Shown here: piece by piece, positions 45,494 through 54,147 of the stretch
How positions within the stretch are numbered: the first letter of the stretch is position 1
Layout: each line of letters begins with the position of its first letter
Program-made: the position numbers and the translations under genes
Assembly (NCBI RefSeq): GCF_000525875.1
Contig: NZ_AODF01000015.1
Span: 1-64,000 of the forward strand
DNA: 64,000 nt
Reading direction: 5' to 3'
Source of the DNA: Listeria floridensis FSL S10-1187
Lineage (GTDB): Bacteria > Bacillota > Bacilli > Lactobacillales > Listeriaceae
The notes under the pieces: generated by a model
Databases searched by the model: none
Told to the model about the DNA's origin: nothing
What the model saw: the letters and a program-made list of their open reading frames with translations, nothing else

Positions 45494-46921
45494 ATGGCAA
45501 AAGAATATGATGTCGTTGTTTTAGGCGGAGGAACAGGCGGATATGTAGCAGCAATCGAAGCCGCAAAAAAAGGACTGACAGTTGCGGTTGTCGAAAAAGA
45601 CCGTCTTGGCGGAACGTGTTTGCATCGTGGTTGTATTCCAAGCAAAGCACTTCTGCGCTCGGCTGAGGTTTTTCAAACGGTTAAAAAGGCAGAAGAATTC
45701 GGTATTTCGGTAGAAGGAAGCTCTTCTGTGAATTTCCTGAAAGCAATTGAACGGAAGAATCAAATTGTTGATCAGCTCACAACTGGTATCCATCAGCTGT
45801 TTAAAAAAGGTAAAATAGATCTTTATGAAGGAACGGGAACAATTCTTGGTCCATCCATTTTTTCGCCTACTGCTGGAACGATTTCGATTGAGTTTAATGA
45901 TGGCTCTGAAAATGAAATGATCATTCCGAAAAACTTGATTATCGCAACGGGTTCACGACCACGTTCTTTGAAAGGACTTGAGCTCGATGAAGTAGATGTG
46001 TTTTCTTCTGACGGTGCGCTTCAAATGGAAGAACTTCCAAAATCAATTATTATCGTCGGCGGCGGTGTCATTGGAATGGAATGGGCATCCATGCTACATG
46101 ATTTTGGTGTAGATGTTACGGTGGTCGAATATGCAGATCGGATTATCCCAACTGAGGATAAAGAAATCTCGAAAGAACTGACACGTCTTTTCAAGAAAAA
46201 GAAAATCAAAATGATTACAAGTGCTGAGGTACAAGCGGATTCACTTGTAAAAGAAGCAGGAACGGTATCCATTGATGCGCTTGTAAAAGGTGAAAAGCAA
46301 ACTTTTACTGCGGAAAAAATGCTAGTTTCTGTAGGACGTGCAGCTAATGTTGAAAATATCGGTTTAGAAAATACAGATGTAGTCGTGGAACGCGGCTTTA
46401 TCCAAGTGAATGAAAGATTTCAAACGAAGGAAAGTCATATGTTTGCAATCGGTGACTGTATCCCAACGCTTCAACTAGCACATGTTGCAATGCATGAAGG
46501 GATTATTGCAGCGAATTATATTGCGGGTGAAGCCGTTAAGCCGCTTGATTATGATCTCGTGCCGCGTTGTATTTATACCTCGCCTGAAATTGCAAGTGTT
46601 GGAATTAGCGAAGATATAGCAAAAGAACGCGGATATGATATTAAGAAAGGCAAGTTCTTCTTCCGCGGGATCGGAAAAGCGCTTGTGTTCGGTGAATCTG
46701 ATGGTTTCATTAAAGTTGTTGCGAATGAAAAAACAGATGATCTGCTTGGCGTTTCGATGATCGGACCGCATGTAACGGATATGATCAGTGAGGCTGCGCT
46801 TGCACAAGTTCTTGATGCGACTCCTTGGGAAATTGGTGAGACGATCCATCCGCATCCAACGCTTTCAGAAGCATTCGGAGAAGCGGCGCTTGCTGTTGAT
46901 GGCAATCAAATTCACGGTTAA
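45494..46921 (+). CDS. lpdV: dihydrolipoyl dehydrogenase E3 of the branched-chain keto acid dehydrogenase
   Basis: This 475-residue FAD disulfide oxidoreductase reoxidises the lipoyl groups of BkdB. FAD motif: VVVLGGGTGGYVAAIEAAKK; redox disulfide GGTCLHRGCIPSKALL; NAD motif IIIVGGGVIGMEWASML; second FAD motif HMFAIGDCIPTLQLAHVA; C-terminal catalytic histidine in HPHPTLSEAFGEA. The ATG at 45494 follows AAAGGAGG, 14 bases after buk. It is dedicated to the bkd complex by its position. Confidence 0.95.
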   Translation: MAKEYDVVVLGGGTGGYVAAIEAAKKGLTVAVVEKDRLGGTCLHRGCIPSKALLRSAEVFQTVKKAEEFGISVEGSSSVNFLKAIERKNQIVDQLTTGIHQLFKKGKIDLYEGTGTILGPSIFSPTAGTISIEFNDGSENEMIIPKNLIIATGSRPRSLKGLELDEVDVFSSDGALQMEELPKSIIIVGGGVIGMEWASMLHDFGVDVTVVEYADRIIPTEDKEISKELTRLFKKKKIKMITSAEVQADSLVKEAGTVSIDALVKGEKQTFTAEKMLVSVGRAANVENIGLENTDVVVERGFIQVNERFQTKESHMFAIGDCIPTLQLAHVAMHEGIIAANYIAGEAVKPLDYDLVPRCIYTSPEIASVGISEDIAKERGYDIKKGKFFFRGIGKALVFGESDGFIKVVANEKTDDLLGVSMIGPHVTDMISEAALAQVLDATPWEIGETIHPHPTLSEAFGEAALAVDGNQIHG

Positions 46922-46954
46922 ATGAAAATCGGGTGACGTATAGGAGGAAAGATA

Positions 46955-47953
46955 ATGGCTTTAAAAGATACAGGATTGTCAAAAGATAAATTACAAGAAA
47001 TGTTTCGTACGACATTACTTGCTAGAAGATTAGATGAGCGGATTTGGCTATTAAATCGTTCTGGGAAGATTCCGTTTACAATTTCTGGGCAAGGTCAAGA
47101 AATTGCTCAAATCGGGGCAGCCTATGCATTTGATTTGGATAAGGATTACTGCTTGCCATATTATCGCGACTTGGCTGTAGTGCTTGCTTTCGGTATGACA
47201 GCACGTGATGTGATGCTCTCTGCATTCGCGAAAGCGGAAGATCCGAATTCGGGCGGACGTCAAATGCCGGCTCACTTTGGGCAAAAGAAAAACCGCATTG
47301 TAACGCAAAGTTCACCGGTAACGACACAGTTTCCTCACGCAGCTGGAATCGGACTTGCAGCAAAAATGGCCGGAGATAAAATTGTAGCCTATACATCAAC
47401 TGGGGAAGGTTCATCAAACCAAGGAGATTTCCATGAAGGAATCAACTTTGCAAGTGTACACAAACTTCCGGTTGTTTACGTGATTCATAATAATAAATAC
47501 GCGATTAGCGTACCTGCTGAAAAGCAATATGCAGCGGAAAAACTGTCTGATCGAGCGCTTGGATACGGAATTCCGGGTGAACGTGTCAGCGGAAATGATA
47601 TTGGGGCTGTATATACAGCATTCAAAAAAGCGGTTGATCGTGCACGAAGCGGCGAAGGGCCGACTTTAATTGAAACAGTTTCTTATCGTTTTACGCCTCA
47701 CTCGTCAGATGATGATGACCGTTCGTACCGCTCACGTGAAGAAGTGGATGCAGCAAAAGCGAATGATCCGCTACTTATTTTCCAAAGTCAGCTGCTTGAA
47801 GAAGGCTTTATGACGGAAGCTGATTTAGAAGCGCTTGAAAAAGAGATTGCGAAGGAAGTCAATGAAGCAACAGAGTATGCAGAAAATGCACCTTACTCTG
47901 AGCCGGAATCAGCACTTCTTTATGTTTATGAAGAACGTACGGGGGAGGAATAA
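46955..47953 (+). CDS. bkdAA: branched-chain 2-oxoacid dehydrogenase E1 alpha
   Basis: This 332-residue thiamine diphosphate-dependent subunit has the TPP motif TSTGEGSSNQGDFHEGINFA followed by VHNNKYAIS-type continuation (VIHNNKYAIS). The C-terminal phospho-loop region HSSDDDDRSYRSREE is typical of branched-chain E1 alpha. The ATG at 46955 follows TAGGAGG. It works as an alpha2beta2 with bkdAB to decarboxylate the 2-keto acids of Val, Leu and Ile. Confidence 0.95.
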   Translation: MALKDTGLSKDKLQEMFRTTLLARRLDERIWLLNRSGKIPFTISGQGQEIAQIGAAYAFDLDKDYCLPYYRDLAVVLAFGMTARDVMLSAFAKAEDPNSGGRQMPAHFGQKKNRIVTQSSPVTTQFPHAAGIGLAAKMAGDKIVAYTSTGEGSSNQGDFHEGINFASVHKLPVVYVIHNNKYAISVPAEKQYAAEKLSDRALGYGIPGERVSGNDIGAVYTAFKKAVDRARSGEGPTLIETVSYRFTPHSSDDDDRSYRSREEVDAAKANDPLLIFQSQLLEEGFMTEADLEALEKEIAKEVNEATEYAENAPYSEPESALLYVYEERTGEE

Positions 47954-47956
47954 AAC

Positions 47957-48941
47957 ATGCCAGTCATTTCATATATTGATGCCATCACAATGGCGCTTCG
48001 CGAGGAAATGGAACGCGATGAAAAAGTATTTGTTTTAGGAGAAGATGTTGGAAAAAAAGGGCGGCGTGTTTAAAGCAACAGCCGGTCTTTATGACGAATT
48101 CGGCGAAGGTCGTGTAATTGATACACCGCTTGCTGAATCGGCAATTGCCGGAGTTGGGATTGGTGCTGCTATGTACGGCTATCGTCCAGTAGCTGAGATG
48201 CAGTTTGCGGACTTCATTATGCCAGCGGTCAATCAAATTATTTCGGAAGCTTCACGTATTCGCTACCGGTCGAATAATGATTGGAGTGTTCCGATGGTTA
48301 TTCGGGCTCCATTTGGCGGAGGTGTTCACGGAGCGCTTTATCACTCGCAATCGGTTGAGAAGGTTTTCTTTGGTCAACCGGGACTAAAAATTGTGATTCC
48401 TTCTAATCCTTATGATGCAAAAGGGCTTTTAAAAGCGGCGATACGTGATAATGATCCAGTTCTTTTCTTTGAACATAAGCGGGCTTATCGGCTGCTTAAA
48501 GGCGAGGTTCCGGATACAGACTATACGGTTCCAATCGGGAAAGCAAATGTGGTTCGTGAAGGCGACGACATTACTGTGATCACGTACGGGCTTGCGGTCG
48601 AATTTGCACAGCAGGCTGCGGAACGCCTTAAGAGCGAGGGGCATGAGGCGCATATTCTTGATCTGCGCACGATTTACCCGCTTGACAAGGAAGCGATTAT
48701 TGAGGCGGCTAAAAAAACCGGGAAAGTCCTTCTCGTAACGGAAGATAACCTCGAAGGCAGTATTATCGGGGAAGTAGCGGCGATTATTTCGGAACATTGT
48801 TTGTTTGATCTCGATGCGCCGATTATGCGTCTTGCAGGACCGGATACGCCGGCAATGCCGTTTTCACCGACAATGGAAAAATTCTTTATGATTAATCCGG
48901 ATAAGGTTTTAGATAAAATGCGCGAGCTTGCAGAATTTTAA
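47957..48941 (+). CDS. bkdAB: branched-chain 2-oxoacid dehydrogenase E1 beta (frameshifted as read)
   Basis: The true start is ATG 47957 behind GGGGGAGG, 3 bases after bkdAA. It begins [20 protein letters not shown] and VFVLGEDVG. The frame breaks in A7 at 48052-48058; A6 gives [20 protein letters not shown]. Then [39 protein letters not shown] and the C-terminal transketolase domain ([18 protein letters not shown]). The repaired length is about 327 residues, normal for the family. As read, the 5' part ends after about 39 codons. Confidence 0.95.
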
Positions 48942-48959
48942 TGAAGGGGTTGAAGTGAC

Positions 48960-50258
48960 GTGGCAATTATGGAAATCACAATGCCAAAACTTGGCGAAAG
49001 TGTGACGGAAGGGACAATTAGTTCTTGGCTGGTTGAACCGGGGCAAAAGGTCGAAAAATACGATGCGATTGCTGAGGTGCTTACGGATAAGGTAACGGCT
49101 GAAATTCCTTCTTCTTATACAGGAACAATCAAAGAAATACTTGCAAAAGAAGATGAAACGCTTGAAGTCGGAGCGGTTATTTGTACGATTGAAACGGATG
49201 GCGGCGATGCAACTGCGGATGTTTCTGAACATGCAGTTGAGGCTCCGGCGGAAACTGTGGAACCAGCTGCAGCCCCGCAAAATGGTGGAGCAAGTATGAA
49301 GGAAGCGAAAGCAAATGCTCCGTCTGGCGCGCGCTTTTCTCCAGCAGTGCTTCGTCTTGCTGGTGAACATAATCTGGACTTGAGCGAAATTCCAGGAACC
49401 GGGAACGGCGGACGGATTACGCGAAAAGATGTGTTGAAATTTGTTGAAGCGGGTCCAGCTAAAAAACCTGCAGCAGAAAAATCAGTGCAGGCTGAACCAG
49501 TAGCTCCTGCTAAGGCGGAACAGCCAGCAGCTCCAAAAGAGTTTCTGAAGGTAGCAAACGGCGATCGTGAAATTCCGGTTAACGGAGTGCGTCGTGCAAT
49601 CGCGAAACATATGGTGGAAAGCAAGCACGAAATTCCACATGCATGGATGATGACGGAAGCAGATGCAACAAATCTTGTTCGCTACCGCGATAGTGTTAAA
49701 AATAAATTCAAACAAGAAGAAGGATACAGCTTAACGTACTTTGCCTTCTTCATTAAAGCAGTCGCACAAGCACTTAAGGAATTCCCAATGCTTAACAGTA
49801 CTTGGGCAGGAGACAAGATCATCGAGCATAAAGACATTAATATTTCGATTGCGATCGCTGCGAATGATTTGCTTTATGTACCAGTTATTAAAAATGCAGA
49901 TGAAAAATCAATCAAAGGAATTGCGCGCGAAATCAGTGAACTGGCTGGAAAAGCTCGGAATAACAAGTTGACAACGGCAGACATGGAGGGTGGAACGTTC
50001 ACGGTGAACAGTACTGGTTCTTTCGGATCAGTTCAGTCGATGGGGATTATTAATCATCCGCAAGCGGCTATTCTGCAAGTGGAAGCGATTGTGAAACGCC
50101 CAGTTGTCATTGAGGATATGATTGCGATCCGCGATATGGTGAATTTATGTTTGTCGATTGACCACCGGATTCTAGATGGTCTCATGGCAGGCAGGTTCCT
50201 TCAAACGATTAAGAAGACAGTGGAAGAAATTTCGAAAGATAACACTTCGGTTTATTAA
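48960..50258 (+). CDS. bkdB: branched-chain 2-oxoacid dehydrogenase E2 (dihydrolipoyl acyltransferase)
   Basis: This 432-residue E2 core protein has a lipoyl domain with the lipoylated lysine in EVLTDKVTAEIPS near residue 43, an A/P/E-rich linker, the peripheral subunit-binding domain RFSPAVLRLAGEHNLDLSEI, and the catalytic domain with VNGVRRAIAKHMVESKHEIP and the active-site motif SIDHRILDGLMAG. The start is GTG 48960 (an ATG at 48969 is possible). It forms the multimeric core that transfers the branched acyl group to CoA. Confidence 0.95.
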   Translation: MAIMEITMPKLGESVTEGTISSWLVEPGQKVEKYDAIAEVLTDKVTAEIPSSYTGTIKEILAKEDETLEVGAVICTIETDGGDATADVSEHAVEAPAETVEPAAAPQNGGASMKEAKANAPSGARFSPAVLRLAGEHNLDLSEIPGTGNGGRITRKDVLKFVEAGPAKKPAAEKSVQAEPVAPAKAEQPAAPKEFLKVANGDREIPVNGVRRAIAKHMVESKHEIPHAWMMTEADATNLVRYRDSVKNKFKQEEGYSLTYFAFFIKAVAQALKEFPMLNSTWAGDKIIEHKDINISIAIAANDLLYVPVIKNADEKSIKGIAREISELAGKARNNKLTTADMEGGTFTVNSTGSFGSVQSMGIINHPQAAILQVEAIVKRPVVIEDMIAIRDMVNLCLSIDHRILDGLMAGRFLQTIKKTVEEISKDNTSVY

Positions 50259-50279
50259 TAATGTTTGCATTTTTGGAGA

Positions 50280-50335
50280 TAGGGGTATAGTATTTTACAT
50301 CTAGATTCATACCCCTAAACTCCCTAGATGTTTTT
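50280..50335 (+). other. two overlapping hairpins after bkdB (terminator plus alternative)
   Basis: Hairpin 1: TAGGGGTAT (50280-50288) with ATACCCCTA (50309-50317). Hairpin 2: ACATCTAG (50297-50304) with CTAGATGT (50324-50331), followed by TTTT. The arms interlock, so they form a pseudoknot or exclude each other; hairpin 2 is terminator-like. It lies 20 bases after bkdB. Confidence 0.55.
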
Positions 50336-50373
50336 GGGTGGTACTCTTTGCGGTGCTGCTCTTTTTTTTGTCA

Positions 50374-50402
50374 AAAATAAAAAAGCCGATCGGAATCGGC
50401 TT
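50374..50402 (-). terminator. terminator of prli42
   Basis: On the - strand AGCCGAT pairs with ATCGGCT around CCGA/TCGG-rich loop bases and is followed by T6; it starts just after the prli42 stop. Confidence 0.85.
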
Positions 50403-50498
50403 CTACAGAACCATGAGTACACCCGTTAGGATGCTCGATAAGACAATGGCTACAAGCATCAAGATGACGACAAAGCGCATGACTTTTTTATTAGACAT
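50403..50498 (-). CDS. prli42: stressosome-associated membrane miniprotein Prli42
   Basis: This gene encodes 31 residues, too short for most gene callers. ATG 50498 is preceded by GAGAGGAG, and the TAG is at 50403-50405. The protein begins SNKKVMRFVVILMLVAIVLS and ends in a hydrophobic stretch, a basic N terminus with one membrane helix. Size, sequence pattern and place (between bkdB and the M20 peptidase gene) match Prli42, the membrane miniprotein that anchors the stressosome in L. monocytogenes and lets it sense oxidative stress. It has a complete promoter (50537-50565) and its own terminator. The + strand ORF over it is a shadow. Confidence 0.92.
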   Translation of the reverse strand: MSNKKVMRFVVILMLVAIVLSSILTGVLMVL

Positions 50499-50536
50499 AA
50501 GACGTGCTGCTCCTCTCAAAATACTTTTCTAGTTTG

Positions 50537-50565
50537 ATTCTAACAATTTTTAAGCAGTTCTTCAA
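50537..50565 (-). promoter_or_regulatory. promoter of prli42
   Basis: On the - strand TTGAAG (50565-50560), a 17-bp spacer and TAGAAT (50542-50537), with TG upstream of the -10. It ends 38 bases before the ATG. It looks like sigma-A, not sigma-B. Confidence 0.8.
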
Positions 50566-50617
50566 GGAGAACTTTACGAATAAACAGAAAAAGCCGTAAG
50601 GAGAAAGAGGTCTGACT

Positions 50618-51721
50618 ATGGCAGTTTTAGATGTGTTTGCTTATTTTGAAACGATTACAAAGATTTATTCGCCTTCGCTTTTTGAGGACGAACTTCTTGA
50701 ATACATAAAGGCAGAAATTGATGGGTTTCAAGTGCCGCTGATTCATACTGGGCCTGGCGGACTTATAGCGCGGATTCCTGAGACAAAAGAGGGGTTTGCT
50801 CCGCTTTTTTTTGCTGCACATCTGGATACGGCAACGAACGGAGAAAAGCCTGTGATCGAGCTTTCAGACGGTTATTATCGGTCGAGTTCAGGCTATCTTG
50901 GTGCGGATGACAAGGCAGGGGTTGCGGCAATGCTTGCGGTAATTAAGACGGTTCAAGAAGATACTTCGCTTGAGCACGGACCGCTTGAATTCATTTTTAC
51001 GACACGGGAAGAAGCAGGGCTACTTGGTGCGAAAATGCTTGATTTAACAGTACTTGAATCGCGATATGGTTTTTGTTTAGATGCACCCGGCAAGGTAGGT
51101 TCGTTTCAGCGGATTTCGGATACGCATGCGGAACTGAACGTTACAGTGATTCAAAGTTTTAAAGACAGTGATGTTTCGGCGATTAATATTGCTCGCGCAG
51201 CTCTTCACCGGATTAGAAAGTCTAGGATGCCGCAAGATATGATAGTCAATGTGCTTCGGTTTGACGGAACTAAAAATCAGCTCGGTGAGGAAACGGTACG
51301 GGTTGAGTTAACGATTGCGGGAGAGTTTGTTTTGGATAGCCGCTTGGAGGCAATAGAAGGGATTCGCCAACTTTTTGATCAAACGGGGGCTAAATACGGT
51401 GCCAGTGTGGATTCTGAACTGCATATTAGTTATCCGGGCTTTAAAATTCGTGATCAGCATCCGGCTGTGCTGCTTGCGAAGCAAGCAGCGAGGAAAGCAG
51501 AACTCAAGAATCAAGAAGTGGTTTTTCTCGGAGGGTCAGATGCGAGCATATTCAATGAAAGAGGACTTGAGACCTTGCTTCTTTCTGTCGGATATGAAAA
51601 TCCGCACACAGAAAAAGAAAGGATCGCGCAGGCCGAACTCGAAAACTTATCACGACTTCTTCTTGCCATCATCAGCTCTGCTCGCGGAATGGAAGTTATA
51701 ACGGAATTTCCGCCGCGCTAG
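50618..51721 (+). CDS. M20 family peptidase, PepT/YqjE type
   Basis: This 367-residue metallopeptidase is of the M20 family (tripeptidase-T-like; B. subtilis YqjE). The first metal motif is FFAAHLDTATNG; then SGYLGADDKAGVAAMLAVI, the catalytic glutamate block FTTREEAGLLGAKM and CLDAPGKVG. The C-terminal metal-binding end has GGSDASIFNERGLETLLLS. The dimerisation domain lies between. The exact substrate is not clear. The ATG at 50618 follows AAGGAG, divergent from prli42. Confidence 0.9.
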   Translation: MAVLDVFAYFETITKIYSPSLFEDELLEYIKAEIDGFQVPLIHTGPGGLIARIPETKEGFAPLFFAAHLDTATNGEKPVIELSDGYYRSSSGYLGADDKAGVAAMLAVIKTVQEDTSLEHGPLEFIFTTREEAGLLGAKMLDLTVLESRYGFCLDAPGKVGSFQRISDTHAELNVTVIQSFKDSDVSAINIARAALHRIRKSRMPQDMIVNVLRFDGTKNQLGEETVRVELTIAGEFVLDSRLEAIEGIRQLFDQTGAKYGASVDSELHISYPGFKIRDQHPAVLLAKQAARKAELKNQEVVFLGGSDASIFNERGLETLLLSVGYENPHTEKERIAQAELENLSRLLLAIISSARGMEVITEFPPR

Positions 51722-51745
51722 CCGAACGTTTTGAGGAAGATTCAT

Positions 51746-51774
51746 TTGCCCGGGCGGGGTTTCTTTGGTATAGT
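51746..51774 (+). promoter_or_regulatory. promoter of gnd
   Basis: TTGCCC (51746-51751), an exact 17-bp spacer and TATAGT (51769-51774) with TG upstream. Confidence 0.65.
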
Positions 51775-51841
51775 AAAGGGGTTGAGAAATGTAAGACAGT
51801 TTTTCTGCCTTAATAAATTCAGGAAGGGAAGAATATTTCAA

Positions 51842-53260
51842 ATGGCAAAACAAGAAATTGGAGTAATCGGAATGGGCGTAATGGGACGCAACTTGGCTTT
51901 AAACATTGAAAGCCGCGGGCATACAGTCTCCATTTTTAACCGTTCGACTGAAAAAACAAAAGCAGTTATGGAAGAACATTCGGACAAGAAGTTAGTTCCG
52001 ACATACAGCTTGGAGGAGTTTGTCGAATCGTTAGAAGTTCCGCGCCGTATTCTCATCATGGTAAAAGCAGGAGAAGCTACTGATATGATGATTGAAGCGG
52101 TTAAACCTTTCCTTTCAGAAGGCGATATTTTAATTGACGGTGGAAACGCCTTTTTCAAAGATACGATTCGCCGTAATAAAGAACTTAGCGAAGAAGGCTT
52201 TAACTTTATCGGAACTGGGGTTTCAGGCGGTGAAGAAGGAGCGCTTAAGGGACCTTCAATCATGCCGGGTGGTCAGCGTAAAGCATATGACCTTGTTGCA
52301 CCGATCTTGCGTGAAATTGCAGCAGTTGCAGACGGGGAACCGTGTGTGACTTATATCGGTCCAGATGGCGCGGGTCATTATGTAAAAATGGTGCATAACG
52401 GAATCGAATACGGCGATATGCAATTGATTGCTGAAGCGTATACGATTTTAAGAGACATCGTAGGGCTTAATCACGATGAGCTTGCTGAAGTGTTTGCTGA
52501 ATGGAATGAAGGCGAACTTGACAGCTATTTGATCGAAATTACGAAAAACATTTTGACGGTTCGCGATGATGCAACAGGCAAACCAATCGTGGATGTTATT
52601 TTAGATAAAGCTGGTCAAAAAGGAACAGGAAAATGGACGAGCCAAAGCGCGCTTGATTTAGGTGTTCCGCTTTCGCTGATTACTGAATCAGTATTTGCAC
52701 GTTATATTTCGGCTCTTAAGGATGAACGTGTTCATGCAAGTACAGTTTTAACTGGACCATCAAGCTATCATTTTGACGGAGATAAAAAAGCTTTTGTTGA
52801 AGCGGTACGCCGCGCACTGTATTTCAGTAAGATTGCTTCTTACGCGCAAGGTTTTGCACAAATGAAAGCGGCAAGCGATGAATATAACTGGGATTTACAA
52901 TACGGTGAAATTGCGAAGATTTTCCGCGCGGGTTGTATCATTCGTGCGCGCTTCTTGCAAAAAATTACCGATGCTTATAACAACGATAAAAACTTGAATA
53001 ACCTTTTGCTTGATCCTTATTTCAAAGGCATTGCAGATAATTATCAAGGTGCACTACGTGAAGTTGTGGCAGAAGCTGTGAAAGCTGGAATCCCAGTTCC
53101 AACATTCTCAGCTGCGATCAGCTACTACGACAGCTATCGTTCAAGTGTTCTTCCTGCAAACTTGATTCAAGCACAACGCGACTATTTTGGAGCGCATACG
53201 TATGAACGTGTTGATAAACAAGGAACATTCCACACGGAGTGGCCTGAAGTTGAAGATTGA
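51842..53260 (+). CDS. gnd: 6-phosphogluconate dehydrogenase (decarboxylating)
   Basis: This 472-residue enzyme is the oxidative pentose phosphate step that makes ribulose 5-phosphate, CO2 and NADPH. The NADP site is [20 protein letters not shown]. The catalytic region has [20 protein letters not shown] and the helix [18 protein letters not shown] (catalytic lysine). The C-terminal arm has [20 protein letters not shown]. The ATG at 51842 follows AGGAAGGGAAG at some distance. The frame is intact. A terminator follows. Confidence 0.97.
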   Translation: MAKQEIGVIGMGVMGRNLALNIESRGHTVSIFNRSTEKTKAVMEEHSDKKLVPTYSLEEFVESLEVPRRILIMVKAGEATDMMIEAVKPFLSEGDILIDGGNAFFKDTIRRNKELSEEGFNFIGTGVSGGEEGALKGPSIMPGGQRKAYDLVAPILREIAAVADGEPCVTYIGPDGAGHYVKMVHNGIEYGDMQLIAEAYTILRDIVGLNHDELAEVFAEWNEGELDSYLIEITKNILTVRDDATGKPIVDVILDKAGQKGTGKWTSQSALDLGVPLSLITESVFARYISALKDERVHASTVLTGPSSYHFDGDKKAFVEAVRRALYFSKIASYAQGFAQMKAASDEYNWDLQYGEIAKIFRAGCIIRARFLQKITDAYNNDKNLNNLLLDPYFKGIADNYQGALREVVAEAVKAGIPVPTFSAAISYYDSYRSSVLPANLIQAQRDYFGAHTYERVDKQGTFHTEWPEVED

Positions 53261-53273
53261 TTAAATAACGAAG

Positions 53274-53308
53274 AAGCACATCCTCTTGCTTGAGGATGTG
53301 CTTTTTTA
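53274..53308 (+). terminator. intrinsic terminator after gnd
   Basis: AGCACATCCTC (53275-53285) pairs with GAGGATGTGCT (53292-53302), followed by a T run. Confidence 0.92.
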
Positions 53309-53394
53309 TTGATCGAAATTCTAATAAATTCATGAGAAATCAGCGGTTTTAAATAATAATTTACTAAAAAAGTATCCAGGGTGGCGGTTAGGAG

Positions 53395-53422
53395 TTGTTT
53401 TATCTTTAAAGTTCGCTACAAT
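53395..53422 (+). promoter_or_regulatory. promoter of lisRK
   Basis: TTGTTT (53395-53400), a 16-bp spacer and TACAAT (53417-53422), 45 bases before lisR. Confidence 0.55.
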
Positions 53423-53466
53423 AGAAATAGGACAACAGTCATAAACCCAGAAGAGAGGTTTTTTAG

Positions 53467-54147
53467 ATGAGTAAAATATTAATTGTGGAAGATGAAAAGA
53501 ATTTAGCTCGCTTTATTGAACTTGAGCTTCAACATGAAAACTATGAAACGACGGTTGCAAATGATGGCCGTGCAGGGCTTGAAATAGCACTTGATGAAGA
53601 TTGGGATGCGATTTTGCTTGATTTAATGCTACCGCATTTGAATGGGATGGAAGTATGCCGGCGGATTCGCCAAGTGAAGCAAACGCCAATCATAATGATC
53701 ACAGCTCGGGATTCTGTCATTGACCGTGTCTCAGGACTCGATCATGGTGCGGATGACTATATTGTAAAGCCGTTTGCCATTGAAGAATTGCTTGCGCGAC
53801 TTCGCTCGCTTCTAAGACGTGTTGAAAATGCAGAACAATCGGCAAAACAAACCACACTTGAATACCGTGATTTAGTGGTTGAGAAGGAAAGCCGGATTGT
53901 AAGACGAGGCGAAGAGGTGATTGATTTAACAAAGCGTGAATATGAGCTACTACTTACGCTGATGGAAAATGTTAATATCGTTCTCACACGCGAGGTTCTG
54001 CTCAATAAAGTGTGGGGTTATGAAACAGAAGTGGAAACCAATGTGGTGGATGTCTATGTACGTTATTTGCGAAATAAAATCGACCATGAAGAGGAAGAGA
54101 GCTATATTCAAACCGTTCGCGGTACAGGGTATGTGATGCGTACATGA
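53467..54147 (+). CDS. lisR: OmpR-family response regulator LisR
   Basis: This 226-residue regulator has a receiver domain with the phosphoaccepting aspartate in ILLDLMLPHLNG near residue 52, the switch region TPIIMITARDSVIDRVSG with the conserved lysine in YIVKPFAIEEL, and a C-terminal winged helix (DLTKREYELLLTLMENVNIV, TNVVDVYVRYLRNKID). In L. monocytogenes LisRK controls stress and cell-envelope genes (ethanol, acid, nisin, cephalosporins). The ATG at 53467 follows AGAGAGG. It overlaps lisK by 4 bases. Confidence 0.93.
   Translation: MSKILIVEDEKNLARFIELELQHENYETTVANDGRAGLEIALDEDWDAILLDLMLPHLNGMEVCRRIRQVKQTPIIMITARDSVIDRVSGLDHGADDYIVKPFAIEELLARLRSLLRRVENAEQSAKQTTLEYRDLVVEKESRIVRRGEEVIDLTKREYELLLTLMENVNIVLTREVLLNKVWGYETEVETNVVDVYVRYLRNKIDHEEEESYIQTVRGTGYVMRT

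Noticed and set aside
50338-50532. 64-residue + strand ORF over the prli42 locus
   Set aside because: It has no ribosome site, no family features and overlaps prli42, which has a promoter, ribosome site, terminator and known sequence.
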